This document shows, in pieces, positions 18,497 through 26,685 of a DNA stretch of 64,000 nt. Each line of letters begins with the position of its first letter. Position 1 is the stretch's first letter. Where the stretch lies: the NCBI RefSeq assembly GCF_006442545.2, contig NZ_CP083952.1, positions 4,813,501 through 4,877,500 of the forward strand, given 5' to 3'. The translations under genes and the position numbers were made by a program. Source of the stretch: Mesorhizobium sp. B2-1-8. GTDB lineage: Bacteria > Pseudomonadota > Alphaproteobacteria > Rhizobiales > Rhizobiaceae. The notes beneath the pieces were generated by a model, which was not told where the DNA came from, did not search any database, and was given only the letters and a program-made list of their open reading frames with translations.

Positions 18497-19843
18497 TCAG
18501 GCTGCGCTGGATCTGGGGCGGCTTTGGAGTGCTGTGATGAGAAGCCACAAAAGCAGCCTGAACCATTTGATCAGGAGCGAGAAGTTGTAGCCGGCGGCGG
18601 CGAGGATGGCGTTGATGGCGTCGCCCTGTTCGCCGGCGAGGTAGTTGCGGCCCATGCGGTGCTCGGCCTTGATGTGGCCGATGACGGGTTCGACTGCCGA
18701 TCGCCTGCGCATCTGACGCTTGATGGCAGGTGTGACGCGGCGCTTCTGGCCGGCGGTGAAGACCCTGAGCTTGTGGCTTTCAGGTGCGTTGTGGCCGCGA
18801 TATCCGGCGTCGGCGAGGATGCGGCCGATTTCGTTGCCGATGGTCTTTTCCATGTCGGGGATAACGGTCGCGAGCGTATGGCCGTCATAGGGATTGCCGG
18901 GCAGTGCCTTAGCGTGCAGGGCGAACTGGCCGCCCTTCGAGCGTTCGAGCGTCGTGGCGATCGAGACCTTGACGCCGAACTCGTAAGGGGCATGCGCCTT
19001 GCCCTTGCCGATGCACTCGACCTCATGGGCGTGCAGGCTGTAGATTTTGCGGCCGCGCTGGCGCTGACGTTGCTCCAGAACCGCCGAGGCCTGGTAGAGC
19101 GGCCACTTGAAGCTCGCCTCGAGGTCCGTTTGGCCGGTGATCCGGCGGGAGATGTCGCGAATGGTGCGGCCGAGATAGGTCTTGAGCTTGCGCAGCGCCT
19201 TGTTGGCCCGCTTGAACTGCTTGGCGTGCGCGTAGCGCTGGTGCTTGATCAGCGCCAGCTTGCCGACCCGCACGTAGGTCTGGCGCAAATCGAGCCCCGC
19301 CTTCTTGGCCAGCCGCACCAGCCGCTCGCGCGCCCGATTGACGAGCTTGGCGTCGGTGGGGAACATCACGTTCTTCGGCTGCACGGTCGTGTCGACGATC
19401 ACCCGGCGCGTATCGGCCGGCTTCATCGCTCCGCTCTTGACCGCCACCGCCAGGCTTTCTTGCAGGAGCGCCGTGATCGGCTCCTCGCCCATGCGCTGGC
19501 GCCAGCGCGTCATCGATGAGCGCTCGAAGGAGAGCTCGTGGCGGAAGAACTCTTCACCGCACAGATACTGGAAGTAGGGGTTCTCCACCCAGCGGGCGCA
19601 CAGCTCCTCGTCCGACAAGTCGAAAGTGTGCTTCAGGATCGCAAGGCCCGCCATCAGTCGCGTCGGCAAGGGCGGCATGCCAGGACCGTCCGAATAGACC
19701 GCGCCGAAACGCTCCTCCAGCACCGGCCAGTCGATCGCCTGCGCCAGCCGCACCAACTCGTGCTTCATGTTGATGATCTGATCGAGCCTGGAGCGGAACA
19801 GGTCCTGCTCTCCCGTCTCGCGCTTCTCGCGTGGCCTGGACAT
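18497..19843 (-). CDS. IS5-family-like DDE transposase
   Basis: Cut-and-paste transposase of the IS5/DUF772 type, 448 residues. An N-terminal transposase domain (about 20-110; CARWVENPYFQYLCGEEFF is characteristic) precedes the DDE catalytic core. The core shows first Asp in RRVIVDTTVQPK (about 150), second Asp in ILADAGYRGHN (about 330) and Glu in SAVEPVIGHIKAEHRMGRN (about 380). I chose the ATG at 19843 (MSRPREKRE) because GAGGGGA lies 7 bases upstream; an ATG 15 codons earlier lacks such a site. The reading frame is full length, so the element may be active. Confidence 0.9.
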   Translation of the reverse strand: MSRPREKRETGEQDLFRSRLDQIINMKHELVRLAQAIDWPVLEERFGAVYSDGPGMPPLPTRLMAGLAILKHTFDLSDEELCARWVENPYFQYLCGEEFFRHELSFERSSMTRWRQRMGEEPITALLQESLAVAVKSGAMKPADTRRVIVDTTVQPKNVMFPTDAKLVNRARERLVRLAKKAGLDLRQTYVRVGKLALIKHQRYAHAKQFKRANKALRKLKTYLGRTIRDISRRITGQTDLEASFKWPLYQASAVLEQRQRQRGRKIYSLHAHEVECIGKGKAHAPYEFGVKVSIATTLERSKGGQFALHAKALPGNPYDGHTLATVIPDMEKTIGNEIGRILADAGYRGHNAPESHKLRVFTAGQKRRVTPAIKRQMRRRSAVEPVIGHIKAEHRMGRNYLAGEQGDAINAILAAAGYNFSLLIKWFRLLLWLLITALQSRPRSSAA

Positions 19844-19992
19844 TCGCCGTCCCCTCGATTCGCCCGCCAAAACGAGTGAATCACGCATCGGCGCACAAGG
19901 GAATCGTCAAATCGAATTGCAAGAAAACGGCAACCAGACACCGCAAATGTTGCAACGCTATTCCCGCATTCCTCGCCGATTAGGAAACCAGA

Positions 19993-21591
19993 TCAAAGCC
20001 TTGCGGATAGTTCACCGACGACGACGGCATAATAATCGCTCGGGTCGGAAGCGCAGGCGCTGTAAAGCGTGCGGTTGGCGGGGGTGTCGGATTGCAGCAC
20101 CAGAGTGTAGATTTGCACTCCCTCGTTCTTCAACTGCGTGCAGACGCTCTTGGTCCAGCCGTCGACATTGCCGGCCGCCGTCGCCTGGTTATCCGACCCG
20201 AAGCGGCCACCCGCCAGATAGCCATAGGATGTGTAGTCGGACTTCGTCGGCTGTTCATCACTGGCGCCATAGACGACATTCTCACCGTCGGTGAGCAACA
20301 GCACGATCTTGCTGATGCCAGGCGTCTTGAACGGCGCACCGCCGGTATAGGGCGCGCCGGGCGAGAGCACCCGCATGCCCCAGGACAGCCCTTCCGACAC
20401 ATTGGTGCCCGAACCATTCCACTCGGTCATCTGGCTTGCCGCCTTGCGCAGCTTGTCGAAATCGTCGGTCAAGGGAACGACAGGGGTAGGGCAGGAACGG
20501 TTGGGACCAACGGTGATCGCGGAACCGGTCTCGGTTATGAGTTCCTTAACGGGCGCTACATATTTCGCGACCTCTTCCTTGGTGGATTTGTCGGGATCGC
20601 TGTCGAGGCCACTGAAGTCGATGCCGAGCCGGTTGTTGCCTTTCTGTTTGTCCAGCTTGACCGTGTCGCCGGTGTCGGCGAGATAAGAATTGTTGTAGTA
20701 TTTTGCCTGATTGCCGTAGGAGCTGGACGGCATCTGCGCATCTCCCGGATCATCCGGCGCGAAATAGGGAACGAACAGCGTGTCGGGCTTGGCCGGGTCG
20801 GGCGGCGTGTCGGAAATGTTATAGGCGCCGGCCCGCGCCTCCACGCAGCCCTTCCATCCCGTGCCGTTCCATCCGGACTCGGCCCATCCGGTGTCCTTCA
20901 GCTGCTTGAACAGCGCCATGTGGTTCGGGCGCTTGCCGTCGATGACGGGGAAATTGATGCCGTTGGTCGAGGATTTGCCGTCCATGTCGATCCAGGACGG
21001 GTCGAACCCGTCGCCGTTGACGTTCACGGCCGTGACGAAGGGAACCAGCGAAGCACGGACCTGGCGCGTCGGCGATTTTGTCGATTCGAGAGTGTCGAGC
21101 AATGATTTGGTCGCGGCCCTGAGCGCCGTCATGCGGGCGCCGGCCATCGAGCCGGTATTGTCCAGCACCAGCACGACTTCGAGCTGGTTGTTCGATTCGA
21201 CCGCCGACGCATCGACCACGATGTGCTTGCTCTGGCCGAACAGGAAAGCGAAGTTCAGATTGACGTCGGCCGAGGCGACCGCCTTGGTCTTGATGAAATT
21301 GACGCCCTTGTCGACGGTCAGCGTCGCCTGCGCGTTGACGAGTTCGCCATGGCCAACGATGTTGGCCTGGAAATAGCGGTTGAAGGCGTCGGTGCGGGTA
21401 ATGTCCAGATCGCCAAGATGCGACGAGGCAAGATTTGCCGCATCGAGCGCATTCTGCAGGTTGCTCTTCGCCCGCATCATGGTCGAGACATCGGTCGCGA
21501 AGGCCACGGCCGACAGAATGGCTGGCAGCCCCAACCCCATCAGAAGCGCGAAATTGCCGCTCTTCGAGCGCCAGAATCTGTTGAGAAGCAT
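19993..21591 (-). pseudogene. vWA-domain TadE/TadG-like pilus-assembly-type protein, disrupted by IS
   Basis: The 5' part of a gene split by the IS. It begins MLLNRFWRSKSGNFALLMG, with GGGGGTAAGG just upstream, then a TadE-like transmembrane helix (about 14-36), a coiled region, and a von Willebrand A domain with the metal-binding motif DNTGSMAG (about 150). The native sequence runs to SDYYAV; beyond 20023 it reads into the IS and stops after VVGELSARL. The intact gene would be 548 codons: 523 codons before the insertion plus 25 codons in the remnant at 18392-18466. The truncated product lacks only its C-terminal helix and might retain some function. The frame stays open up to 22074, but the start at 21591 fits the domain. 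Confidence 0.88.
20007..20022 (-). repeat. IS right terminal inverted repeat
   Basis: Reverse complement reads GTCGTCGGTGAACTAT, matching the left end with two mismatches. It is followed immediately by the second target copy GACGGC at 20023-20028. Confidence 0.85.
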
Positions 21592-22056
21592 CCTTACCCC
21601 CGGAAATGCTTGCCGCTTGATATGCGCGGTTGCCCGGTCTTTTGCATGTTGCATGATGAATCGACCGTTGACGGCCGGACTCAACACGGCGCAAGCTGAT
21701 ATTGTGGTTAAGCGCCGGTTGCCGGGAAAATCGCCAGGCCTTGCCGGCGCCGCTACTCGATTTTCCGGTGGCTGCGACATCGGGGACGCCGCTTGCCCTT
21801 GCTTTATCAGCGGATTGCTGTAAAGACGCGGCCAATCTGCCGGTCCCAGCTGGGGGCTGAACGGAGGGCCGGAGGTTTTTTCTAGAACCTTTCGTGTGAA
21901 GCCAGAAGCGCTTCCGCCTCCCGTGTCTCCGCTCTCGACCGTCTCGTCATGCTCCTTTCTTCCCCGCACCTTTCGAGGCACATGCGGGTCAGAGAAGTTG
22001 CAGAGGCTTTTGCCGCCGGGAACCGGGAGAGAAACGAAGAAAGGCACTGATACATA
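21592..22056. promoter_or_regulatory. Divergent region between the vWA gene and rpsF
   Basis: 465 bp with no credible gene, although one frame stays open on the minus strand. It must hold promoters for the vWA gene (leftward) and for rpsF-rpsR (rightward). The last 100 bases before rpsF are the likely leader: a GC-rich segment with GCCGCCGGGAACCGGGAG, then AAGAAAGG as a ribosome-binding site. Many bacteria carry an S6:S18-binding leader motif here; I could not confirm one by eye. Confidence 0.5.
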
Positions 22057-22545
22057 ATGGCTCTTTACGAACATGTGTTTCTTGCCCGGCAGGACCTCTC
22101 GCAGCAGCAGGTCGATGCGCTTGTCGAACAGTACAAGGGCGTCATCTCAGCAAATGGCGGGTCCGTCGGCCGGGTCGAGAACTGGGGACTGAAGTCCCTC
22201 ACCTACCGGGTCAACAAGAACCGGAAGGCATACTACACGCTGATGGACCTCACCTGCCCGCCGGCAGCGCTCAACGAGATGGAGCGCCAGATGGGCCTGT
22301 CCGAGGACGTGCTGCGTTTCCTGACCATCAAGGTCGAGGCGCATGAGGAAGGCCCTTCGGCCATGATGCAGAAGCGCGAAGAGCGCTCCGAGCGCGGTGG
22401 CTTCGGCGATCGCGACCGTGGCGATCGTCCGGCGCGCAGCTTCGGCGACCGCGGCGATCGTGGCCCGCGTTCGTTCGGCGATCGCGAAGGCGGCGACCGT
22501 GGTCCGCGCCGTCCGCGCGAAGGTTTTGAAGGGGGTGCAGAATAA
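22057..22545 (+). CDS. rpsF: 30S ribosomal protein S6
   Basis: Primary partner of S18 on the 30S platform. The 162 residues begin [15 protein letters not shown], with the S6 core over residues 1-100. The C-terminal 55 residues form a disordered Arg/Gly/Asp-rich tail with the hexapeptide RSFGDR repeated and several GDRG units, longer than the tail of E. coli S6. It overlaps rpsR (TAATG), the conserved coupling of the two partners. Confidence 0.96.
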   Translation: MALYEHVFLARQDLSQQQVDALVEQYKGVISANGGSVGRVENWGLKSLTYRVNKNRKAYYTLMDLTCPPAALNEMERQMGLSEDVLRFLTIKVEAHEEGPSAMMQKREERSERGGFGDRDRGDRPARSFGDRGDRGPRSFGDREGGDRGPRRPREGFEGGAE

Positions 22546-22793
22546 TGGTCGACATCAACCAGATCCCCACCCGGCGCCCTTTCCATCGCCGCCGCAAGAC
22601 CTGCCCGTTCTCCGGCGCCAACGCACCGAAGATCGACTACAAGGACGTGCGTCTGCTGCAGCGCTACATTTCCGAGCGCGGCAAGATCGTGCCGTCGCGC
22701 ATCACCGCCGTCAGCCAGAAGAAGCAGCGCGAGCTCGCCAAGGCGATCAAGCGCGCCCGTTTCCTCGGCCTGCTGCCCTACGTGGTTCGCTAA
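22545..22793 (+). CDS. rpsR: 30S ribosomal protein S18
   Basis: 82-residue ribosomal protein that binds as a heterodimer with S6. [15 protein letters not shown] is at the N-terminus, followed by [19 protein letters not shown] (about 25-43) and KQQRELA-like RNA-binding residues ([21 protein letters not shown]). The start overlaps the rpsF stop. An RNA hairpin follows 8 bases after the stop. Confidence 0.96.
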   Translation: MVDINQIPTRRPFHRRRKTCPFSGANAPKIDYKDVRLLQRYISERGKIVPSRITAVSQKKQRELAKAIKRARFLGLLPYVVR

Positions 22794-22800
22794 TTCTTCC

Positions 22801-22824
22801 GAACGGGCGGTTCGCCGCCCGTTC
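22801..22824 (+). terminator. Strong hairpin after rpsR
   Basis: Perfect 10-bp stem GAACGGGCGG / CCGCCCGTTC closed by a TTCG tetraloop, 8 bases after the rpsR stop. It lacks a T-run, so it may be a transcript-stabilising or pause hairpin rather than a full terminator before rplI. Confidence 0.55.
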
Positions 22825-23008
22825 GTTGTCACCGGCCATGACGGGCATGACCGGTTAGGCATCAAATCCCGAGTTGAGGTCAAAAACCTCTAACTGCCGC
22901 GACAGGCAGGACAGCGACACCGGCGGCAACGCCCTTTGCTTCCTGACCTGTTCCAGAGAATTCGGCGTCGGCCTTGTGGACGGACGCCCAACCAAAAGGA
23001 ACATAGCC

Positions 23009-23593
23009 ATGGACGTCATTCTTCTCGAACGCGTTTCCCGCCTCGGCCAGATGGGCGACACCGTCAAGGTCAAGGACGGTTTTGCCCGCAACTTCCTGCT
23101 GCCGCAAGGCAAGGCGTTGCGCGCCAACGAAGCCAACAAGAAGAAGTTCGAAGGCCAGCGCGCCCAGCTCGAGGCCCGCAACCTCGAGCGCAAGTCGGAA
23201 GCGACCCAGGTCGCCGAAAAGCTCGACGGCAAGAGCTTCATCGCGGTGCGTTCGGCCGGTGAGACCGGCCAGCTCTACGGTTCGGTGTCGACCCGCGACA
23301 TCGCCGACCTGCTGATCGCGGAAGGCTTCACGGTCAACCGCAACCAGATCCAGCTCAACCAGCCGATCAAGACCATCGGCCTCACCAATGTGGCGATCGC
23401 GCTGCATCCGGAAGTCGAAGTCACCATCACGCTCAACATCGCCCGAACGGCCGACGAGGCCGAACGCCAGGCCAAGGGCGAGACGCTGACCACCGCCGAA
23501 GCCATTTACGGCGAAGACATCAACGACAATGCGCGGCCGGAAAACTTCTTCGATCCGAACGCCGAGTTCGAAGGCGGCGAAGAAAACGCCTGA
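23009..23593 (+). CDS. rplI: 50S ribosomal protein L9
   Basis: Two-domain 50S protein. The 194 residues begin [25 protein letters not shown], the L9 N-domain signature, followed by the long helix (about 40-75) and the C-domain (about 80-150). An extra acidic tail of about 40 residues (ending EFEGGEENA) extends beyond E. coli L9. The ATG at 23009 has AAAAGGA upstream; the 45-codon open extension before it is not coding. An intrinsic terminator follows. Confidence 0.96.
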   Translation: MDVILLERVSRLGQMGDTVKVKDGFARNFLLPQGKALRANEANKKKFEGQRAQLEARNLERKSEATQVAEKLDGKSFIAVRSAGETGQLYGSVSTRDIADLLIAEGFTVNRNQIQLNQPIKTIGLTNVAIALHPEVEVTITLNIARTADEAERQAKGETLTTAEAIYGEDINDNARPENFFDPNAEFEGGEENA

Positions 23594-23635
23594 TCGCACA
23601 GGTCCTCGGACCCGCTCTCCAGCCATTTCTGGACC

Positions 23636-23666
23636 AATGCCCGGGCCTCTCGCCCGGGCATTTTTG
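23636..23666 (+). terminator. Rho-independent terminator after rplI
   Basis: TGCCCGGGC (23638-23646) pairs with GCCCGGGCA (23652-23660) around a 5-base loop, then TTTTT. It is the clearest intrinsic terminator in the window and ends the rpsF-rpsR-rplI transcript. Confidence 0.88.
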
Positions 23667-23745
23667 TGCCAAAAGGAACTTTTCGAAACCCTATATATTG
23701 ATGCAGAGTAGGACAGTCTGTCTGACCGTGAGGGGACATCGGACC

Positions 23746-25056
23746 ATGAATATTCTGTTGAAGCGCGTTCTCGACCGCCTGGTGCGCACGGGCAGTCTCA
23801 GTGTAACCGGGCCGAAAGGCTCGACATTCGTCTTCGGCGACGGCAGCGGCGAGCCGGTGCATATGCACATCAAGACCCGGCATGCCGAGCGCGCCATCGC
23901 CTTCGATCCGATGCTGGCGGTGCCAGAATCCTACATGGACGGCGAGCTCGACATTCTTGAAGGCGGCGTGCTCGGACTGATGCGCATTGCCTTCCAGAAC
24001 ATGGGCAGCGGCGGTATCGACGCCACCTGGTCGAAGGCGATCGAGGGCCTGCGCCATGCCTTCCGCCGCCTGCAGCAGATCAACACCGCCTCGCGCTCGC
24101 GCCGCAACGTGCAGCGTCACTACGATCTATCGGGCGAACTCTACCGGCTCTTCCTCGATGAGGACATGCAGTATTCCTGCGCCTATTTCGAGCAACCGGA
24201 CATGACGCTGGACGAGGCTCAGGCAGCCAAGAAGCGCCATATCGCCGCCAAGCTCCGGCTGAAGGCCGGCCAGACGGTGCTCGACATCGGCTCCGGCTGG
24301 GGCGGGCTCGGCCTGTATCTCGCCAAGGCTTTCGACGTCGACGTGCAGGGCGTGACGCTGTCGACCGAACAGCATGGCGTCGCCACCGACCGGGCGCACG
24401 CGCAAGGGCTGGAAAACCACGTCCATTTCGAACTGAAGGATTATCGCGAACTCAACGAACGCTTCGACCGCATCGTCTCGGTCGGCATGTTCGAGCATGT
24501 CGGCGTCAACCATTACCGCACCTTCTTCGACAAGGCGGCGACATTGCTCAAACCTGGCGGCGTCATGCTTCTGCACACGATCGGCCGTTCCGGCGTGCCG
24601 TGGGCGACCAGCGCCTTCATCCGCAAGTATATTTTCCCGGGCGGCTACATCCCGGCGATGTCAGAGGTGCTGCCGGCGATCGAGAAATCCGGCCTCGTTG
24701 TCACCGACGTCGAGATCCTGAGGCTCCACTATGCCGACACGCTGAAGCACTGGGGCCAGCGCTTCGCCGCCAACCGCGACAAGGCCAAGGCTATCTATGA
24801 CGAACGCTTCTGCCGCATGTGGGAGTTCTATCTGGCCGCCTCGGAAGCCGCCTTCCGTTGGCAGGACCTGGTGATTTTCCAGTTTCAGATCGCCAAGAAG
24901 AACGACACGCTGCCGGTGGCGCGCGACTATATGGCCAAATGCGAAAAGGCGCTGGAAATGCGCGACATGGCGCACCGTGAAGATATGGGCCATCGCGAGG
25001 CGGCTCCGGTCGAGAAGCCCGCCAAGGCCGCCCGCCGACGCAAGGTGGCGGAATAG
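23746..25056 (+). CDS. Cyclopropane-fatty-acid-phospholipid synthase family methyltransferase
   Basis: SAM-dependent methyltransferase that would add a methylene to unsaturated acyl chains of membrane lipids. The 436 residues contain LDIGSGWGGLGLYLA (SAM motif I, about 183-197), VSVGMFEHVG (about 245-254) and HTIGRSG; a lysine/alanine-rich basic tail ends the protein. Motif spacing agrees with the Cfa family. The start at 23746 (MNILLKRVLDRLV) has GAGGGGA upstream. Rhizobia have several Cfa paralogues, so the exact gene name is left open. Confidence 0.88.
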   Translation: MNILLKRVLDRLVRTGSLSVTGPKGSTFVFGDGSGEPVHMHIKTRHAERAIAFDPMLAVPESYMDGELDILEGGVLGLMRIAFQNMGSGGIDATWSKAIEGLRHAFRRLQQINTASRSRRNVQRHYDLSGELYRLFLDEDMQYSCAYFEQPDMTLDEAQAAKKRHIAAKLRLKAGQTVLDIGSGWGGLGLYLAKAFDVDVQGVTLSTEQHGVATDRAHAQGLENHVHFELKDYRELNERFDRIVSVGMFEHVGVNHYRTFFDKAATLLKPGGVMLLHTIGRSGVPWATSAFIRKYIFPGGYIPAMSEVLPAIEKSGLVVTDVEILRLHYADTLKHWGQRFAANRDKAKAIYDERFCRMWEFYLAASEAAFRWQDLVIFQFQIAKKNDTLPVARDYMAKCEKALEMRDMAHREDMGHREAAPVEKPAKAARRRKVAE

Positions 25057-25111
25057 GAACGGCGCTGTCAGGACGCATTATTGGCGCTTGCCATTGCAGG
25101 CTCCTGCCCCG

Positions 25112-25146
25112 AAAAAGGCCTCGTGAATCGTCGCGAGGCTTTTTTC
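25112..25146 (+). terminator. Terminator of the cfa-like gene that overlaps the ynfA ribosome-binding site
   Basis: AAAAAGGCCTCG pairs with CGAGGCTTTTTT (stem GCCTCG/CGAGGC plus A-T pairs, 10-base loop), ending in a six-T run one base before the ynfA ATG at 25147. The 3' arm holds GAGG (25135-25138), the only Shine-Dalgarno candidate for ynfA, spaced 8 bases from the ATG. The structure could therefore both end the upstream transcript and mask ynfA translation. Confidence 0.7.
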
Positions 25147-25470
25147 ATGACCTATCTCCTCTACACAGCCGCGGCGCTGGCCGAGATCGCCGGCTGCTTT
25201 TCGGTGTGGGCGTGGTGGCGGCTGGAGAAGTCGCCGCTCTGGCTGCTGCCGGGCTTTGCCTCGCTGCTTGTGTTCGCCTGGCTTCTGGCATTGGTCGACA
25301 TCAGTGCGGCCGGCCGCGTCTATGCCGCTTATGGCGGTATCTACATCGCTGCCGCGCTCGCCTGGTTGTGGCTGGTTGAGGGTGTGCGGCCCGATCGCTG
25401 GGACCTTGCCGGCGCGGCGCTCTGCATGGCCGGCGCCTCGATCATCCTGCTTGCGCCGAGAGGGGCATAG
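25147..25470 (+). CDS. YnfA family (UPF0060) small membrane protein
   Basis: 107-residue inner-membrane protein with four predicted helices (about 1-20, 30-50, 60-78, 85-103), related to small multidrug-resistance-type proteins but of undefined substrate. The sequence [21 protein letters not shown] at the N-terminus and [17 protein letters not shown] in the middle are typical of UPF0060. The start at 25147 fits the family; an in-frame ATG upstream lies inside the terminator. It abuts the GTG start of the Rsm22-like gene. Confidence 0.88.
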   Translation: MTYLLYTAAALAEIAGCFSVWAWWRLEKSPLWLLPGFASLLVFAWLLALVDISAAGRVYAAYGGIYIAAALAWLWLVEGVRPDRWDLAGAALCMAGASIILLAPRGA

Positions 25471-25473
25471 GCC

Positions 25474-26439
25474 GTGGAACTGCCGGCCACACTTCGACAG
25501 GCTGTCGATCGTATTTTGGAAAGGGTGCCGCTGCTGGACCTGAAGCAGGCCGCGAAAATCCTGTCCGACCGCTACCGCGCCGAACTGCGCGACGGCCGCC
25601 TGCACATGGCGCAGGACATGGCGGTCAAAGCCTATCTGACGACACGGATGCCTGCGACCTATGCGGCGGTCCGCGCCAGCCTCGATGCGCTCGCCGAAGC
25701 CCGGCCGGATTTCACGCCCGCGACCTTGCTCGACGTTGGCGCCGGCCCTGGTACGGTACTTTGGGCCACCAGCGACCTCTGGCCCGAACTGGAATTGGCC
25801 ACATTGCTGGAGGCGAGTGCCGCGGTGCGCAAGATCGGCGAGACGCTTGCCGCCAATGCAATCGCGGCCCGGACCGTCTGGCGGGCCGGCGATGTCACGA
25901 CAGACCTTGGCGACCTGCAACCGGCCGATCTCGTCACATGTGCCTATGTGCTGGACGAGATCGTGCCGGCATCCCTGCCCAAAATGGTCGACCGGCTGTG
26001 GCAACTCACGACCGACACGTTGCTGGTCGTCGAGCCGGGCACGCCGGCGGGCTGGCTGCGAATTCTGGCGGTGCGCCAGCAGTTGATCGATGCCGGCGCG
26101 CATGTGCTGGCGCCTTGTCCGCACGAAGCACCCTGCCCGCTCAATCCGCCCGACTGGTGCCACTTTTCCCGCCGCGTCGCCCGCTCGCGCCTGCACCGGC
26201 TAGCCAAAGAGGCGGAGGTACCGTGGGAGGACGAGAAATTCATCTATGTCGCCGCTTCGCGCCAGCCGGCAGCCTCCCGCGCCGCACGGGTGATCGCGCC
26301 GCCGAAGTCAGGCTCCGGCAAGATTGCGCTGAAACTCTGCGAGGCAGACGGCAGCGCCGACGAAAAGCTCTTCACCAAACGCGACGGCGAGGCCTTCAAG
26401 GTGGCGCGGCGGCTGGACTGGGGCGATACGCTGGCGTGA
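25474..26439 (+). CDS. Rsm22-like small ribosomal subunit methyltransferase family protein
   Basis: 321-residue Rossmann-fold protein related to mitochondrial Rsm22/METTL17, which assist small-subunit assembly. A SAM-binding-like motif LLDVGAGPGTVLWA lies at about 86-99. The diagnostic motif CPHEAPCPLNPPDWC gives Cys215, Cys221 and Cys229; a fourth, Cys289 in LKLCEADG, completes a set that in METTL17 binds a 4Fe-4S cluster. The GTG start at 25474 follows GAGGGG. Whether it methylates rRNA is unknown. It lies 3 bp after ynfA. Confidence 0.85.
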   Translation: MELPATLRQAVDRILERVPLLDLKQAAKILSDRYRAELRDGRLHMAQDMAVKAYLTTRMPATYAAVRASLDALAEARPDFTPATLLDVGAGPGTVLWATSDLWPELELATLLEASAAVRKIGETLAANAIAARTVWRAGDVTTDLGDLQPADLVTCAYVLDEIVPASLPKMVDRLWQLTTDTLLVVEPGTPAGWLRILAVRQQLIDAGAHVLAPCPHEAPCPLNPPDWCHFSRRVARSRLHRLAKEAEVPWEDEKFIYVAASRQPAASRAARVIAPPKSGSGKIALKLCEADGSADEKLFTKRDGEAFKVARRLDWGDTLA

Positions 26440-26685
26440 GATGAAACTAATACCCTCGCTCTGCAAACCGGTGTCCACCGTAGCTCCAGTTTCCTGTTTT
26501 GTTCTCTTTCGAGAAACGCTAAACTCGCAACCCTCGATTCGAGTCAATTGCGATTCTTTCCACGGAAAAATTTTGGCTGTGAATCGCGAGTATCAAAGTC
26601 GCTTCGACACGGGCTGTTGCAGATAAGTCAGCACCGACTTGTCCAGTTCTGATATCCAAAGGCCGGGATTTAAATCGGGGACATC
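26440..26685 (+). promoter_or_regulatory. dnaB upstream region with a cluster of four GANTC sites
   Basis: This 246-bp gap has no gene. Within 50 bases are four CcrM methylation targets: GATTC 26536-26540, GAGTC 26541-26545, GATTC 26552-26556 and GAATC 26581-26585. The segment is noticeably AT-richer than its surroundings, as expected of a promoter. In alphaproteobacteria the methylation state of such sites can time transcription to the cell cycle. Confidence 0.6.

Larger units (their letters stand above)
18473..20022 (-). mobile_element. 1550-bp IS5-family-like insertion sequence
   Basis: Element bounded by inverted repeats: the left end reads GTCGTCCGTGAACAAT and the right end, reverse-complemented, reads GTCGTCGGTGAACTAT (14 of 16 identical). 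It is flanked by the 6-bp direct repeat GACGGC (18467-18472 and 20023-20028), a target-site duplication. It carries one intact DDE transposase gene on the minus strand, in the same direction as the gene it interrupts. Intact ends and duplication suggest a recent insertion. The family is judged from the transposase; TIR and TSD were read directly. Confidence 0.9.

Noticed and set aside
18524-19519. 331-residue plus-strand frame opposite the transposase
   Set aside because: Considered as a second IS-encoded protein, but it mirrors the transposase codons and has no ribosome-binding site or recognisable domain.
21592-22074. 160-residue N-terminal extension of the disrupted vWA gene
   Set aside because: The frame is open, but the TadE-like membrane helix and a strong ribosome-binding site place the start at 21591; the extension would also run into rpsF.
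22874-23008. 45-codon upstream extension of rplI
   Set aside because: L9 proteins begin MxVILLE at 23009, where a Shine-Dalgarno is present; the extension has no similarity to the family.
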